From: Nymphaea colorata
Taxonomy: Eukaryota; Streptophyta; Magnoliopsida; Nymphaeales; Nymphaeaceae
Assembly (NCBI RefSeq): GCF_008831285.2
Contig: NW_022205286.1
Span: 1 to 36,113, forward strand
Reading direction: 5' to 3'
Length of the DNA: 36,113 nucleotides
Below, piece by piece: positions 12,430 to 24,382 of the stretch. The notes beneath the pieces were generated by a model. The model saw nothing but the letters and a program-made list of their open reading frames with translations, made no database searches and was not told where the DNA came from. Each line of letters begins with the position of its first letter. Position 1 is the first letter of the stretch. The translations under genes and the position numbers were made by a program.

Positions 12430-12474
12430 GATATAATATTATGGCGAGTTGAATAGGAGGATCATTAAACGGAT

Positions 12475-13418
12475 CACCCGTTTGGGCCGAGAGGTGGATC
12501 CAGTGCCAAAAGTATTGCTACTTCACGTAACTGCGGATGAGGCGGGAGATCAGCCCCTGCTAGCTTATGATGTTTGCCCTGCCCTTGTTCTCGCGCGGAT
12601 CCACACCCTCGTATGCTGCGATTAGTCGCTTCAACTAGACGTTGCGCAGGATGCTTGCCCATTAGTTGAAGAGAACGCTGCTGTCCTGTGCCTTGAGACT
12701 GTAGTTATTTGCGATATCGTCGACAGAAATGACGTCCTATGAGTTTTTGAAATTGGAGATGTAGATGTTGGTCAAAAACTCAAGCTTATTCTCACGAGGC
12801 TAGGTCAACTATTCCTCCAATTCTCTATGGTTCTTGGGCGCGATGTTTTCCATCTCCTTTTTGATCTGATCGTTGCGGTGCTTCTTTATTTCGATTTAGT
12901 TATTGACCTGTTCATTTTGATGCTTTAGTAAAGTCACTTTCTCCAGCATGTTTCCCTTCTCTCCTTAGGCCTGTTTCTTTTTCTTCTGGATGGTGGACTA
13001 AAGGGTGGTAACTTCGCTCTGCACCGCTGCTGACGTCTTTTTCAATTTTTCAAGCTTATCAATGAAGCTCTGATTGCTAGTATTGACTATGCTGGGAGAT
13101 TCTCTACTTTTGAAGCGATTCTGCTCCTTTGGGGCGGTTGCTTAGCAGGAGAAGTCTAACCTTAGCGACTGCTGGCTTAACTGAGCCAATCCTTGCGAAA
13201 GCCAAACTCAGCTTACCCTTGTTGACGTTATTGAAAATTGCAGAGAATTGGTTTAGTAGATTTACCTTGCCCCTTTGTCTCAGCTTAATAGCCTCGAAAG
13301 CTCGTTTAATGTTTGTTGTTATTTTTCTCTTGAAGAAACTCTCAAAGGTAACAACGCATCTTGTTTTATTTCTAAACCTCTAGAGATAAACTTTGAGTAT
13401 TCTAAAATTTTATCTCAT
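12475..13418 (-). CDS. Coiled-coil protein of unknown function
   Basis: About 314 aa. It starts at ATG 13418 (MRENFRILKVYLERFRNK). The N-terminal third is basic and helical (RAFEAIKLRQRGKVNLL, AIFNNVNKGKLSLAF). The middle is a clear coiled coil of about 110 residues (SFIDKLEKLKKTSAAV, ending KKEMENIAPKNHRELEE). The C-terminal part is helical and Trp/Tyr-containing (YVKEQYFWHWIHLSAQ). One frame slip lies near 13150-13165 and another near the 3' end, so the exact stop (about 12475) is uncertain. It could be a cytoskeletal or ciliary protein; no family signature seen. Confidence 0.65.
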
Positions 13419-13495
13419 CTTTGAAAGATATAACCGGTCCAGCAAGTTGCAACCTGTATTTTTATGATTGGTAGGAGTTTATTCAGCGTAGGATT

Positions 13496-14953
13496 TCAGT
13501 GAGGTAATGTATGCTGCTGTAAACTTTTTCTTGATGTTTTAAAAAGCAACTTTATGAGATTTGATTCTTTATTTTGACTATATTGCCATTGAGTAGGAAA
13601 GTATGGAGCATTCATTGATTTTCTTTATCCGTCGGTCTGTCTGTGGCTCTTCAAGATAGAAAAAGCATCTACAATACGACTTTTGATCAATCGCTTGACT
13701 ATAAGAGTAACGCATCCACTCTTCTTCAAAACAATCTTCGCCTCATTTGTTTCAGTAACTGTTTATTTCACATTGGATTTTGATTTTTATTCGATTACCT
13801 TTGATTATTGGAGGGGCTTTTGCGCCGAAGGTGGGTTTACTGTTGATTGGCTAATAGTAGGCTGGACGGTTACTGGCAAAGGCTCAGTTTCTACTTTTTT
13901 CGTAACGAATGATCTTGAGTAAGGCTTAGGTTTGATCTCTTCTTTAGGGGAGGAGTTGGTTCAGGAGGATTAATTTCAGTAAGCAGGCGGGACTCAGATG
14001 TTCTATTTATGTTAATTATCGGTTTTACTTCCTTTTCAGTTGATACTTTTGATTCTGAAAGCTGCGATTGCAGTCGACTCTGTACCAGCCGATTATTGAT
14101 TGGTTTAGGTGGTTATTCCTTGGGTTTTTCGACAACTGGTTCCTTTTATACGACTGGGGGAGGCTGTTCGGTGACTATCTTGAGCGGTTGTAGGGGTTGG
14201 CCTTTAATTGGGCTGGTATGCCCTTAGGACTTGCGTCTTATCTACTACGAGTTTGAAAGCTTCAGCCTTTCCATCTGGCTCAAACCCAGTGAATACTATC
14301 TTTTCAGAACTTTCTTCCATTTTGATATCTTTCTTTTAAGTAAATTTCAACTCCCTTTCTCTCGTCTCGCGAGAACCAATCGGTCTTCTTTCGATCTTCT
14401 TGCCTCCTTCTGCTCCGCTGCGATCTGTGTCTAGGGCAGTTTCGGGGGCTGGTTATTTCATACTGATGGTTCTGCTTTTCTGTTCGATATCTTTGTTTCT
14501 TGAGAATTTAGCCGGAGTATTCTTGTTCGTATCTTGTATTTCTTGCTGAATTTCTTATGGAATTTTGATAGGAGTAGTGGCGTTATTGAGCGTTCCCTTC
14601 ACGAAGCGGTTGGTGGAGCCTAGGAAGACGTTGCTGATCAGTCCGATGGCCTTGTCGCCCTCAAGGGGATTGGAGGGGGCGGGATTATTTACGCGGGAGG
14701 AGTTGTGGATTGGTAGGCGGAGGTTTTGTTCTTGTCCATATCCTGGAAGAGGACGTTTTTGTCGAGAGCGGAGACCTTGGTGGGAAGCAGGGTGAGCTTC
14801 TTGGTGTCTTCTTCGGCGGGGGGTGGGTCGATGCTCGAGGAGGGTTGGTGAGGAGTCGCTGATTTTGGTTGGGGTTCGTGCGAGTAAGCCGAGAGGGGGT
14901 GTGGTCCCGGTAAGTCCCGGCGGTTTGTTGGGGGTATTCTCCTGTCTGCTCAT
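13496..14953 (-). CDS. Low-complexity Pro/Glu/Lys/Ser-rich protein
   Basis: About 485 aa, unrecognised. It starts MSRQENTPNKPPGLTGTTPP at ATG 14953. An early folded-looking segment reads GDKAIGLISNVFLGSTNRF. A second segment, SEKIVFTGFEPDGKAEAFK, sits within long disordered stretches such as TEQPPPVVEKEPVVEKPKEE. The last 60 residues are basic and helical (KKSGCVTLIVKRLIKSRIV). At least four single-base gaps break the frame. TGA is at 13496-13498. It is divergent from the next gene, with 163 bases between the starts. Confidence 0.6.
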
Positions 14954-15116
14954 GGTTTTATTTAATTTATAGCTTAAATCGATTGATCCAATAATCAATC
15001 CACGAGGGCAGCTCCTGATCCGAAGCAGGGGCTTTCTGCGTGTGACCATTTGGGGAGGGGGATGTGAGAGCTCTCAAATATTCTAAACTATTTTTAATTT
15101 AATCCTAGGTTCCCAC

Positions 15117-16158
15117 ATGCAGGAGGCCGAGGAAGAGAGGGCTTTGGAGTCGGGCGAGCGGGAAGGGAGGTTCCTAACCGAGTGCTGGGAGGGTGCGGCG
15201 GTGGAGTGGCGGGGCAGGCCAACCGCCACCTGGCCTTCGAGAAGAACTACCCCAAGAACATCTTCATCCCGCTGATCGAGCACCTGAGCGAGGTGGGCCT
15301 GCGGAAGGAGTACGAGGCCTGCGTGGGCACCCGAGAGAGCTTCGAGGGCAAGAATGTGGTCTCGCTGGCAGAGATATACCGCGTGATGAGCCAGCCCTGG
15401 TTCGCCGGCACTATCAACTTGCCCGCACTCATCTCCAACATGTCCAACAAGATACTCATGAACTCCAAAATCAAGAAGAAGCTCTTCCACCTCCTGCTCG
15501 TCCGCGACCTCTTCGCCATCCCCCTCGATGACCCCCGCGAATTCAAGAAACTTGTCAGTCGGCGCGCCAACGAAGTTGCACAGAGTTAACTACCTTCCGA
15601 CCCCCTCTTCGATTACCCTAGCGCTCTAATTTACCTATTGAGTCTCTTCGCGGACGGTCTTGCAGAATCGCCACCAACTCACCCGATCCCCCACCCCTCC
15701 CCCTTAGGCAGCGATGAGGAATCCAAGAAGTAACCGCCCCCCTCACTTAGTGCCGACCACCCAAAGCAGCGCGAAGTGAGTTCCAAGGAGTAATACAAGC
15801 ACTACATCGCACGCATCGTGGCCTTCCTCAACTCCTTCCACGGAGATGCATCGGAGTTACTCGACTTGATCGAAGCCGTCAAGCAAAGCATCACACCAGA
15901 GAAGCAGAGGTGAGGATGAAATACGGACTGGCCGAACAAGTGCCAGAGTGGGGGTACTTCTGCTCCATCGTCGTCAACGGTTGCTACCTTCACAAGCGAA
16001 ACAAGGGCAAGCTGACCTTCTCGATGCTCAACCAGTGGATCCAGTAATTCAAAGACAAGGCGACGAGTTTGGCGGGTTTTCTGAGTCTGAAAGCGGAGGA
16101 GTTGGAGGACCGGCTGTACCGTTTCTAGCCCATCGTCCTTATCTCACCTCCACAATGA
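15117..16158 (+). CDS. Unknown helical protein with GC-rich codons
   Basis: About 346 aa, not recognised. It starts MQEAEEERALESGEREGRFL at ATG 15117. A slip near 15218 joins to NRHLAFEKNYPKNIFIPLIEH, and another near 15910 joins to KYGLAEQVPEWGYFCSIVV. The order is an acidic start, a helical domain (RVMSQPWFAGTINLPALI, KKKLFHLLLVRDLFAIP), a Pro/Ser/Glu-rich linker and a second helical domain ending FQ/E-PIVLISPP before TGA 16156-16158. Third positions are mostly G or C, much more so than in flanking genes. Confidence 0.6.
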
Positions 16159-16223
16159 GGTATTGTATATAAACTACTTAACCGCACCACTATTACTATT
16201 ATGCTAATTATCAGGCATATATA

Positions 16224-17898
16224 TCAAAAGCTTTTGAAGGTCGGCGAGTGGATCCCGTTGGTCGGATGCTACGCCTATTCCACCTCAGGGAAAAGGTCGC
16301 GGAATGCCGTGTGATTCTCTTTCTGCATTTATATCTCGTTTTCAGTATATTCTTAGTCTTACTCTTGGAGGGGATTCATGATGGATTGCATGTTGGATTT
16401 CTTGTGGTGGATGTCAGTGAGTAATTTTTCGAAACTGAATCGCATGGCATGGTTTCTGCTACTGAGAGGCTAGGCGTTTTGAAGGGGGTGGGCCTTGGTG
16501 GTGATTTAGAAGTTTATCTTTAGATTTTAGTTGTAGTTCTGGACGAATGTGGCAAACAAGTTATCGGAGTTTATCTATAGAGAGTAGTCCCCTATGAACT
16601 ATCTTTAGTTTAAAGATAGAATTCGCTATATTTAGGTCGTTGATTTTTTCATGCGATTTCCTGAACTGGATGATAGTCCGTCAATTGCGTATGCTACATC
16701 TTGCAAGTATCTGGTCGGCTCATTCTTTTTCTACATTATTTGAGTTTACTTATCGATAATACTCTTCTAGTTTCGCTTATCGGCATTTCTTTGGGATTCG
16801 ATAAATTCGATGGCCTATTATAGTATCGATTCAATTAGGTCAACGATTCGTATTCCCTTTGGTTGATATCCTTCAGTACGAACTAAAGACTATTCTTTTT
16901 TCCCTCCAGTTTGGACTGGAAGTCATTCATCCACCTTGAATTTTAATCGAAATATTCCTATCTCTGGCCCTCCTTGCCCAGCTATTCCACCTTGAAGCCT
17001 TGCTGCACCAGCGGGACTGTGCACTTAGAGCAGTAGTATAGTTGCATATCTGTTGATTCATCGCTGTCTTCATTTATCACCCTGTACTTGGCCTAAATAG
17101 AATGGTAGTACCTTTTGCCATCGTTGTTCATGCACTTTAGTTCGTTATTTTCGGATGAGCCGAGGGTAGACATTGGCTTGAACCGATCGAAGGAGCGACT
17201 TTAGGTCAGTTTTGGCTTATTGTCTCTGGAAAACTGCCTGAAAAGTTGGGAAGAGCTCGAGGATTCCTTCAGTAATGGAGGATTCTCCTTTTTACTCTCA
17301 AACATATGGTTGACTGGAGATGGACACTGCTAAAACCTGCTTGGAGTTTTGCCTCTTGCTTCAATCAAATTTTTGAAACTGTTAGAGGTTCTCATGTTGG
17401 AGAAATTGGTGGTGTTGTTGAAGCCATTGTAGGCCTTGGAGTCATTGAGGGTCTGGTAATTTTTCTAGTTGGCAGGGGCGGATTGGCATTGGAATTGCTC
17501 ACCATGCCGAAATTTTAGTATTATTGCACTGTCTTATACCCTTCAGGAGTCAAAGACTTCTTTTGCTGCGGTTTGACGCCTTCGTTCATTTTTTTATTGA
17601 GAGCCAGGATGGGACTGAGGTTGATCCTATTCTCTGTCTCAGGCATTCCGTAAGTTTTTATGCATCTAAATAGAGAGGTGATTACCCTTCGAGTTTAATA
17701 TGGTTGGCGTGATGATTTTCCTTGTTATTGGGAGATTTTGGAAATGATTGATCTTGTTGGATTGATGGGGGTGGAATTGGCCCCGATGACTCTGGTCCTG
17801 ACTGGAGTGGAGGCTTTGGAGATGCCGATGAGGGGCTGGATGAGGGTGTTTTGCTTATTATTGGGGAGGTTATTGATGGGACTTCGTTTTACCTACAT
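16224..17898 (-). CDS. Unknown protein with a CxxC pair
   Basis: About 545 aa. It starts at ATG 17898. The N-terminal half is Asn/Ser/Pro/Lys-rich (disordered). Near the middle is LYYCSKCTVPLVQQGF, a single CxxC that might be half of a zinc site, followed by a likely helical stretch (NDFQSKLEGKKNSLEFVLK). The C-terminal part is Glu/Asn-rich and ends NGIHSPTFKSF before TGA 16224-16226. Introns of 20 nt (17666-17685) and 19 nt (16731-16749) keep the frame; two single-base slips remain (near 17460 and 17725). No family is recognised. Confidence 0.6.
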
Positions 17899-18312
17899 TC
17901 TAACGTATTAATTTATAAGACTATATTATCACTAATAACAATAATAAACACAACGTATCCCTGATTTTAAATGAAGATTACTGTAGGAGTGGTTGGGAAT
18001 GGGATGGTGGAACGATTAAGATAAATATACGAGAAGTAATGAAAACAAGGTGAAAATAAGGTGTTTCAATTCATATTCATCAATGATCTCCCTTAAAAGT
18101 AGTTCGGTTGCTTATTATATGGATGTCAATACAATAATATTTAATTTGATAAAAATGCAATCCGACACATTTTATTCTGCTTCTAACAAACACAAAACCC
18201 AAAACCAACCATCTCTTGAGGTCTGTTTTTTCAGTCTCGATTTCTCCGCATGATTCTAAGTATTCGCATAATCTTTTACGCCATGAAATATAATCCAATT
18301 ATATTATTTTTA
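17899..18312. promoter_or_regulatory. Divergent intergenic region
   Basis: 414 bases between the starts of a minus-strand and a plus-strand gene. Short AT-rich open frames exist on both strands (18050-18253 plus; 18080-18298 minus), but their residue content does not look like protein. Both promoters are probably here; no motif stands out. Confidence 0.4.
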
Positions 18313-18771
18313 ATGTCAATAACTTCGAACAATAAGTCCTATCGTCCTCACTCGATAGGATTTTTCAAGCGTGATCTCAGTTTAAAAAGGGACTACCAGA
18401 CGTTGGCCGCTGAGATGAAAAAACAAACATCTTTCAGCTACCAGTTATATTTAGAGGCGCTTGGTGTTTGGGAAAAATAAAAATTGAAGAGGAAGATACG
18501 CACACATTCGCTTTTCGATAAAGGAGGAATGCGGCAAACCTTGGCAGGAGGAGCGTACGATCCCGAAGATGCGGGAATCTAGGGAAGCCCTCGTTTCCTT
18601 AACGAAACAATTAATCATGATGGTTTTCCGTACTAAAACTCAAAAAAGGCCATTTTTCGTTTAAAACTGAATAAGAATAGCGAATCTACAAAAAGAAGAA
18701 TGTTTAAAATGGATATGTAGGCTAATGCGGCAGATTTGAAGATAATCAAAAAAAACTTTTCTCCTCCATGA
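18313..18771 (+). CDS. Unknown basic protein, 152 aa
   Basis: Intact frame from ATG 18313 (MSITSNNKSYRPHSIGFF) to TGA 18769-18771 (ending KIIKKNFSPP). Upstream in-frame ATGs at 18250 and 18283 would add AT-rich hydrophobic codons and are less likely. It is Lys/Arg-rich throughout, with motifs such as DKGGMRQTLAGGAYDPEDAG and YLEALGVWEKEKLKRK. The small, basic, Gly/Tyr/Pro-containing make-up resembles microtubule inner proteins, but this is only an impression. It converges on the Rab gene with 211 bases between. Confidence 0.6.
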
Positions 18772-18982
18772 ATAGAAATAGGCCAAGTCGCCTCCCTCCC
18801 TCAGCCCTCTCAAAAATAATGTTGTAAACAAATCAAAATTCTATCTCTTAAGTCGGACCAGGCCAAAGCCAACGTGTTCAAATTATCACAGTAATTTGAA
18901 ACACTTTAAAGTATAAATTAGATCACTCCCTGGTGATTGAATATCGCAATCATTCTCATATACAGCTAGAAAAATATTGACA

Positions 18983-19692
18983 TCAGCAGCACCCTGACTC
19001 TTTTTCTATCTTCTTCACTCCGTCCTCTTTCTTCAGCCTGAAGCTCTCCGCCTTATTGAAATTGCTCAGCACTGGCCGCACCAACTATTTGTATGTTTTG
19101 GAGGTTTGGTATTTTTTGAAGATGTTCTTGGACAACTTGTCGAAGAGCTGAGTTATAGAGGGGTTACTTATTTGACGTTCTCGCCTGTCTTTGAACTTAT
19201 CTCCTGGAAAAAAGCTGCCTTGATTTATTTGCCATATGCCTCACCCTCCTCCTTGGGCACTTTGCGTATGTCCTATAGATCCAGTTTCGTCCCCACCAAA
19301 AAAAATACAGTTCCTCTGGAACGTTGTCCTTGACTTCCCTCACCCACACCCCAATTTGGTGAAACTTTAGTGTTTTTAGATGGAGTAAAAAAATATGACT
19401 GCAGCCACCCCCTTGTAATGCGTCTTTACTACCGATTTGAATGCCTATTGGCCCATCTAGATAGCGGAAGGGGTACAGTATCCCAAATTTGCAGGTTGAT
19501 TGTTGTCTTTTAATTGATCTGTACCTCTTTGGTGAAATACTAGATGCCGGTAGTGACTTGATAGTCATAGGAAAATTTATTATGAACGTACTTCAACAGA
19601 AGCGAGGTCTTGCCGACTCCTAATATACGTTTAAATATACCCGAGGGACCGATGAGCAATATCTTGAATTTGGGTATATCATCCTTTTTCAT
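18983..19692 (-). CDS. Rab-family small GTPase, doubly prenylated
   Basis: 216 aa after three tiny introns (19620-19640, 19457-19476, 19148-19167). G1 is GPSGVGKTS. The switch I region contains TTGI. G3 is IWDTMGQ followed by TAG, where GQE is the family consensus. G4 is VGTKLDL and G5 is SSKTGEN. The C-terminus ends SGCC, the double-Cys geranylgeranylation signal of Rabs. Rabs direct vesicle traffic on membranes. The first intron interrupts the P-loop codon for Gly. Two single-base gaps remain near 19340 and 19300. ATG is at 19692, TGA at 18983-18985. The subfamily is not clear from sequence alone. Confidence 0.9.
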
Positions 19693-19797
19693 TTTTAATA
19701 TTATCCTCTTTTATCAACATTCGCATCATCTTTCCGAAAATATTTTATTGTGTGAGGGGATGAGGCAGAAATATCTATTTTCGTATGTTGGACATGT

Positions 19798-21508
19798 ATG
19801 GGATTTGCTTATAATAAATTGCAGAATAAGTATGCAAGGGGAAGCATAAATTCTACATATTAGCGAATCGATAGTTGTGGAAATTTAACGATTGAAGAAG
19901 AGGACGATAAGGTGGAATACCCGATTAGCTATTATTAACTTGGGAGGTATGTTGGGAGAAATGTGTATGGGTATAGTTATGAGGCGAGAAAATATAGAGG
20001 AACTTCCGAAGATGATCTCGGCGTTGTAGTCCTACTGAAGGAAATAAAAGGAAAGCAAGATGCGAAATTAGCAGAACAGATTGTAGATGTTTTGATATTA
20101 AGTATTAAAATGAAATTGGAACCCTGGAGCTGCTCAAATAAGTAGGGAGTGATCGGTTTGCCAAATGCTTAAACCACTGGAAAAATAAAGACAATTTTTA
20201 TATTGCACTGGAAAGCAACCAGAATGGCAACTTGAAACAACTTGTCGAATATGTGAGGAATAGAGGATAAAAACTTCACGAAAAATAAATCCTTTACTTT
20301 CTCAAGGAAATTCTAAAGGCTGTTCAAATCTTATAGGAAAACCATATCATCCATAGAAAGTAATAGCTTCACCATATAGTCTCAAGCCCGAAAATATAGA
20401 AATAGGAGACAATATGAGTATCAAAATAACTGATTTTAGCTTGGCTAAAAATAATAATGGAGAGTAAATTCTAAGCATAGCCAAATGTGGGACACCGTAT
20501 TACATTGCTCCTTAATTGCTGAAGGAGAATAGTTCGAATTGGAGCCGGAAAATAGATGTTTACTCCATAGGAATCATCCTGTACATGCCGACTAATTTAG
20601 ATATTACATGATGAACCTAAAAGAGCCATTTGAAGCGAAAAATAAAAAGAGTTGGCGAAGGTCATGAAAAATGATGGGGTAAAGGTTGCATAAAAATCGA
20701 AATTGGGTGAAATTCTTGCAAAAATGGTGGCAATTGATTCAAAGACCAGAGCAAACGTCAAAAATCTTCTAAAAGAGAGTATATTTGCATAAATAGCGAA
20801 CGAAAATGAGGTAAAGAAAGAAATAAAAGACAGGTTTCATGTATATCTTGAATAAAGGAGCAAGAATAAGTACGGATGGAAGCGCTAAATTTGCTTCAAG
20901 AATATCCATTACCATTAAGAAAACATAAAAAAGCATATTAATCAAAGAAGAAAAAGTTATAATTGAAACTTTGATCCACGAGCCAAAATTCGGTTATTTT
21001 GCTCTCCTCTCTAACCTCACCGTAATTGGTCTGTTCAACAATGGCACAATTCTAAAATATTCGAAACTGTAAGGCATAGCAATCAGTCAAATGAGGAAAA
21101 AATTCTTACCTGGGCTTATCAAAAGCATTTCAAACCATATATCTAATCGAAAAAGGCCAGCTCAAAGCGATTCTAAGAGCCAAATTGCACAATAAAAAAG
21201 CTTATAGTCGTAAAGTAAAATGTATTTATTAGACTTTCTAACAATGCTATTCAAGCCTTCTTTGCAGGAGTTCCCTAGAAAAAGCAAAAAGATAATTATA
21301 ATAAGAATTTAGATTATCTGTTGGCATGAACTACCATTCCCAATATTCGAGTTTAATTAAGGTCGAGTCTAAAGATTCTTAGGTAATATATAGGAATTTT
21401 GGCGAAGGAATGACATCGATCCATAAAGATTATCTTAGCTATATCTAGAAGGCATTCCAGATACTGCTTGAAAGCTCTTTAATTTCTTAGCCAAAGGTTC
21501 CCAAATGA
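19798..21508 (+). CDS. Polo-like kinase with HRN in place of HRD
   Basis: About 543 aa. Kinase domain: LGRYVGRNVYGYSYEA (loose Gly loop), VLLKEI (beta-3 Lys), NEIGTLELL (alpha-C Glu), HRNLKPEN, DFSLAK, CGTPYYIAP-TAA-LL (APE) and DVYSIGIILYYMM. The catalytic Asp is Asn, so activity is doubtful. Behind it are two polo-box-like blocks: KFGYFALLSNLTVIGLFNNG and ENVFIRLSNNAIQAFF, in the order seen in PLK1. Introns of 20 nt: 20083-20102, 20360-20379, 20581-20600 and 20841-20860. Several single-base slips lie in the C-terminal half. It starts MGFAYNK at 19798 and stops at TGA 21506-21508. PLKs act at centrosomes and basal bodies; the role here is inferred from family. Confidence 0.75.
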
Positions 21509-21592
21509 TTTGTTATTCACTATTCGTTCACATTCATAATAATTAATAAGGCCTAAGCCTTCAATGATTGATCAAAGGTTGTCTCAAAGTTG

Positions 21593-23036
21593 TCATCTCT
21601 TGCTCCATCGGCTCCTGATACCTCGAGGCACGCTTGATTCGCGTTCAATCTTGTCTTTTAGTCTTGTCATCTGCTCAAAGATCTGGTAGAGGAAGACAAC
21701 TCCAGAAACTTCGACATCCTTTGCAGCAGAGTTACTGTATATCATATCGCTTTTCTAAATTAAATGGAAGGTACGCTGTACATGATAGATTCGATCTTTG
21801 GATCGATTTTTCGTTTCAAGTTGCAAACCAATGCAATCCTGGTGCTTTTAGCCTGAAAGAGCATCAACATTTCCAGCAAATTAGTATCCGAGTAAACTGT
21901 CAGCATATTCGAGTTCGGCTTCATGATCTAATCCGCCCTAAGCTCTCGCTTGGATTCCTTCAAATACTTGATTGCGAACTCTTTGACCTTGATAACGCCT
22001 GTCACTTTATTACGTTTTTCCTTGTAGACCAAAACATATGAGTAGTCATGAGATTTGATCTCTCTTGCGACCTGTTAAGTGATGTATTGTTTTTCTTCAA
22101 GCATATAAATCTCACTCGAGGGAGTCATGATGGCATTCACTCGCTAGGTTCTTAGCTAGAGGGTTGAAGTAAGCAGTAACTTTTCAGTATTTTTTAAGAA
22201 TTTCTAAAATAGAGGATTATTTACATCGTCGTTCAAAAAGGTAGCGAAGTCCTTGTGCTGGATCCTCTCGTGATGATGAATGCCCAACATGTAGTCCAAG
22301 CCCTTAGCCATGGGGTACACAATAACCCAGAAAATTTTGATCATGACCAAGATGATAGGGCTGGCATAGTAGGCCAAAATGATCTTTTTCTCACCAGTAC
22401 AGTATGCTTGAGGAATGATCTCGGCGACGACTAGCACAATAATCGTTGAGAATAGAATTGCCGCCCAATCAGGCATGAGGGTGTGGATTACCAGTGGAAG
22501 AGACTCAAGAGCCATTGCGTTAGCGACCAGAAGAGTGACGAGAAAGAGGTGGTGGTCTGAGACTACAGAAAGTATCATTTTGGCCATTTTAACCTATCTT
22601 TAGTTTTTTTTCATAGTCATCATCTCTAACTCCATAGTGCTGATCGATAATAGACCGACAGTCATCCCCGAGCAAAAAGCTCCAACCATTGTTAAGACTA
22701 AGTTATTTATGTTTACATGTTGCCAGCAATACGTTTTCCCAAAATTACGGATCGGATGGTGTGTGATAGTGACTGCCATGATCCTCTTATTTATCTTAAT
22801 GTGGTTATTTTTAATGATCGGGCTCGTCTGGTTGATCTTGCTCGTCGATGCGTTCCTTCTAATCTTGAGTAGGTTGGTCAAACATTCTAGCTTATGGTGA
22901 TCAACTACATGATATGAGAATTTTAGATTAAATTTCTCGATAATTCGGAGCTTAAGCCGTCAGCAGGCAGGTCTGTAGTTGATTGAATGGATGCCAGTAG
23001 TAGCAGGATTATCAGGAATTTTTTAAACCTTTTCAT
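21593..23036 (-). CDS. CNNM/CorC-type metal transporter
   Basis: 460 aa, intact after three introns (22887-22908, 22698-22716, 21755-21774). The signal peptide is MKRFKKFLIILLLLASIQS. An acidic, His-rich lumenal stretch follows (about residues 55-85). The DUF21 membrane domain has GAFCSGMTVGLLSI, LLVANAMALESLPL and STIIVLVVAEIIPQ, the conserved core of cyclin M proteins. The Bateman (CBS pair) region starts NAIMTPSSEIYML and continues DYSYVLVYKEKRNKVTGVIK. CNNM proteins move or sense Mg2+ across membranes. TGA is at 21593-21595, converging on the kinase with 84 bases between. The C-terminus is basic. Confidence 0.9.
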
Positions 23037-23262
23037 GTTTGCTTAAATTATATTTATATTCAATTTTTGAACCACAGCTATTGTTAATAGTTATTATTTT
23101 GATTCACAGACTGCTGATTTAGAAACATCATCCTCCAAAATTCTAACCCTATCAGGCATTCAAATCATTTACATTTGTCTTTAATGTTGATCAGGATGGA
23201 ATGCTTAAAATAGGTGATTGTTAAGGTATTGATTATAAATTTAGTTATCCGAAACATTCAAT

Positions 23263-24263
23263 ATGAAATAAACACGCGAGAAGATACTCTCAGAGATAGA
23301 AATAGTCGCAAAAAAACCAAGGTTTGGCTTGTTCAGCCAACCTCCATCCACTGCCATTGGCGATAACTCTCTATCTATCCAAAAACACGGTATTTTTCAT
23401 TCAATGCAGCCAATAAGGGAGAGGACGGCAAGCCAAAGACAAAGCCTAGGAACATGCTAGCAGGTGCCAACCGAACAGGCATGGGAAAAAGAGCATTTAT
23501 TCAATACCCCGATAGCATCTACCATAAAGATCCCTATAAAGATCCGTTTAAAATTGAACTCTAGTATCAAAAAAAGATCCACGGAAGGTCTACACTCCAT
23601 TAGGGATAATTTAGACCAGCCAGCCTAACCAAGACATTGTAAGCAATTGTTGATGCAGAACGAATTCTTCATACCAGCATATCTAAGAGCAATAGTTGCG
23701 AGAGAAGAAAAAGATCAAGAGGGACTAGAATGGAAGAGTGAAGACTTAGCCTTCGAATGTCATAACCAATCCGACCTCGAAGGTAGAAGATAAGTTGTTT
23801 CACCACGTGCAGCACATGCGGGATGAGTATAGCAGGGCTCACGATATTGAAAAGCAAGAAAAAGATTTATGGAGGAGCAAAATGACAGGTGAGACTATGT
23901 TCAGGTCGAGAAGCCACGGCGGAGGCTATTTCACCAAGGACAGGATGCAATTCGGCCTAGACGATAAATCAAAAATGATGCTGAGCCAAAGAAAGCCATT
24001 CAAATTCGGTAATTACCACAGGACCAAGCACGATGTCCGATTCAAATTGGCAATAAGGGGCCATGGTGACCCCATAGGAAGATACCCGGAATTCATCAAC
24101 ACGAATTCTAGAATGAATACTGAAGGACATAGACCAAAAGAATTAAAACAGAACAAGCTGATAACGAAAAAGATATATGGAGACCTTCGAGTGGATATGT
24201 AACAAGGCCGACTCCCTCCATAAGCCTCATGGCTAAGAATCTTAGAAGGCACTTTTGAAATGA
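23263..24263 (+). CDS. Probable axonemal protein, CFAP96-like
   Basis: About 333 aa. It starts MKQTREKILSEIEIVAKKPR at 23263, then FGLFSQPPSTAIGD. This resembles the GLFSE...YITIGDKY opening of CFAP96 (C4orf47). KPKTKPRNMLAG, a Tyr/Pro/Asp-rich run (YPDSIYHKDPYKDP) and NVITNPTSK follow in the family's order. The C-terminal third is basic (RSRSHGGGYFTKDRMQFGL) and unlike the human protein. Three frame slips remain (near 23390, 23695 and 24200); the stop I favour is TGA 24261-24263. CFAP96 is a ciliary/centrosomal protein. The match is by memory of the pattern and is moderate only. Confidence 0.5.
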
Positions 24264-24382
24264 TTCTTACCCTTTAATAAATACTCCATATGGATATTTT
24301 AGATAGAGTTTTTGTGAGTATATTTATCTATTGAATACCTGTTGAATATGCAACCATGGTCTGGTATGATATTTGGAATGGA

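Noticed and set aside
18050-18298. Overlapping small ORFs on both strands
   Set aside because: AT-rich, low protein-like content, and located between two divergent gene starts.
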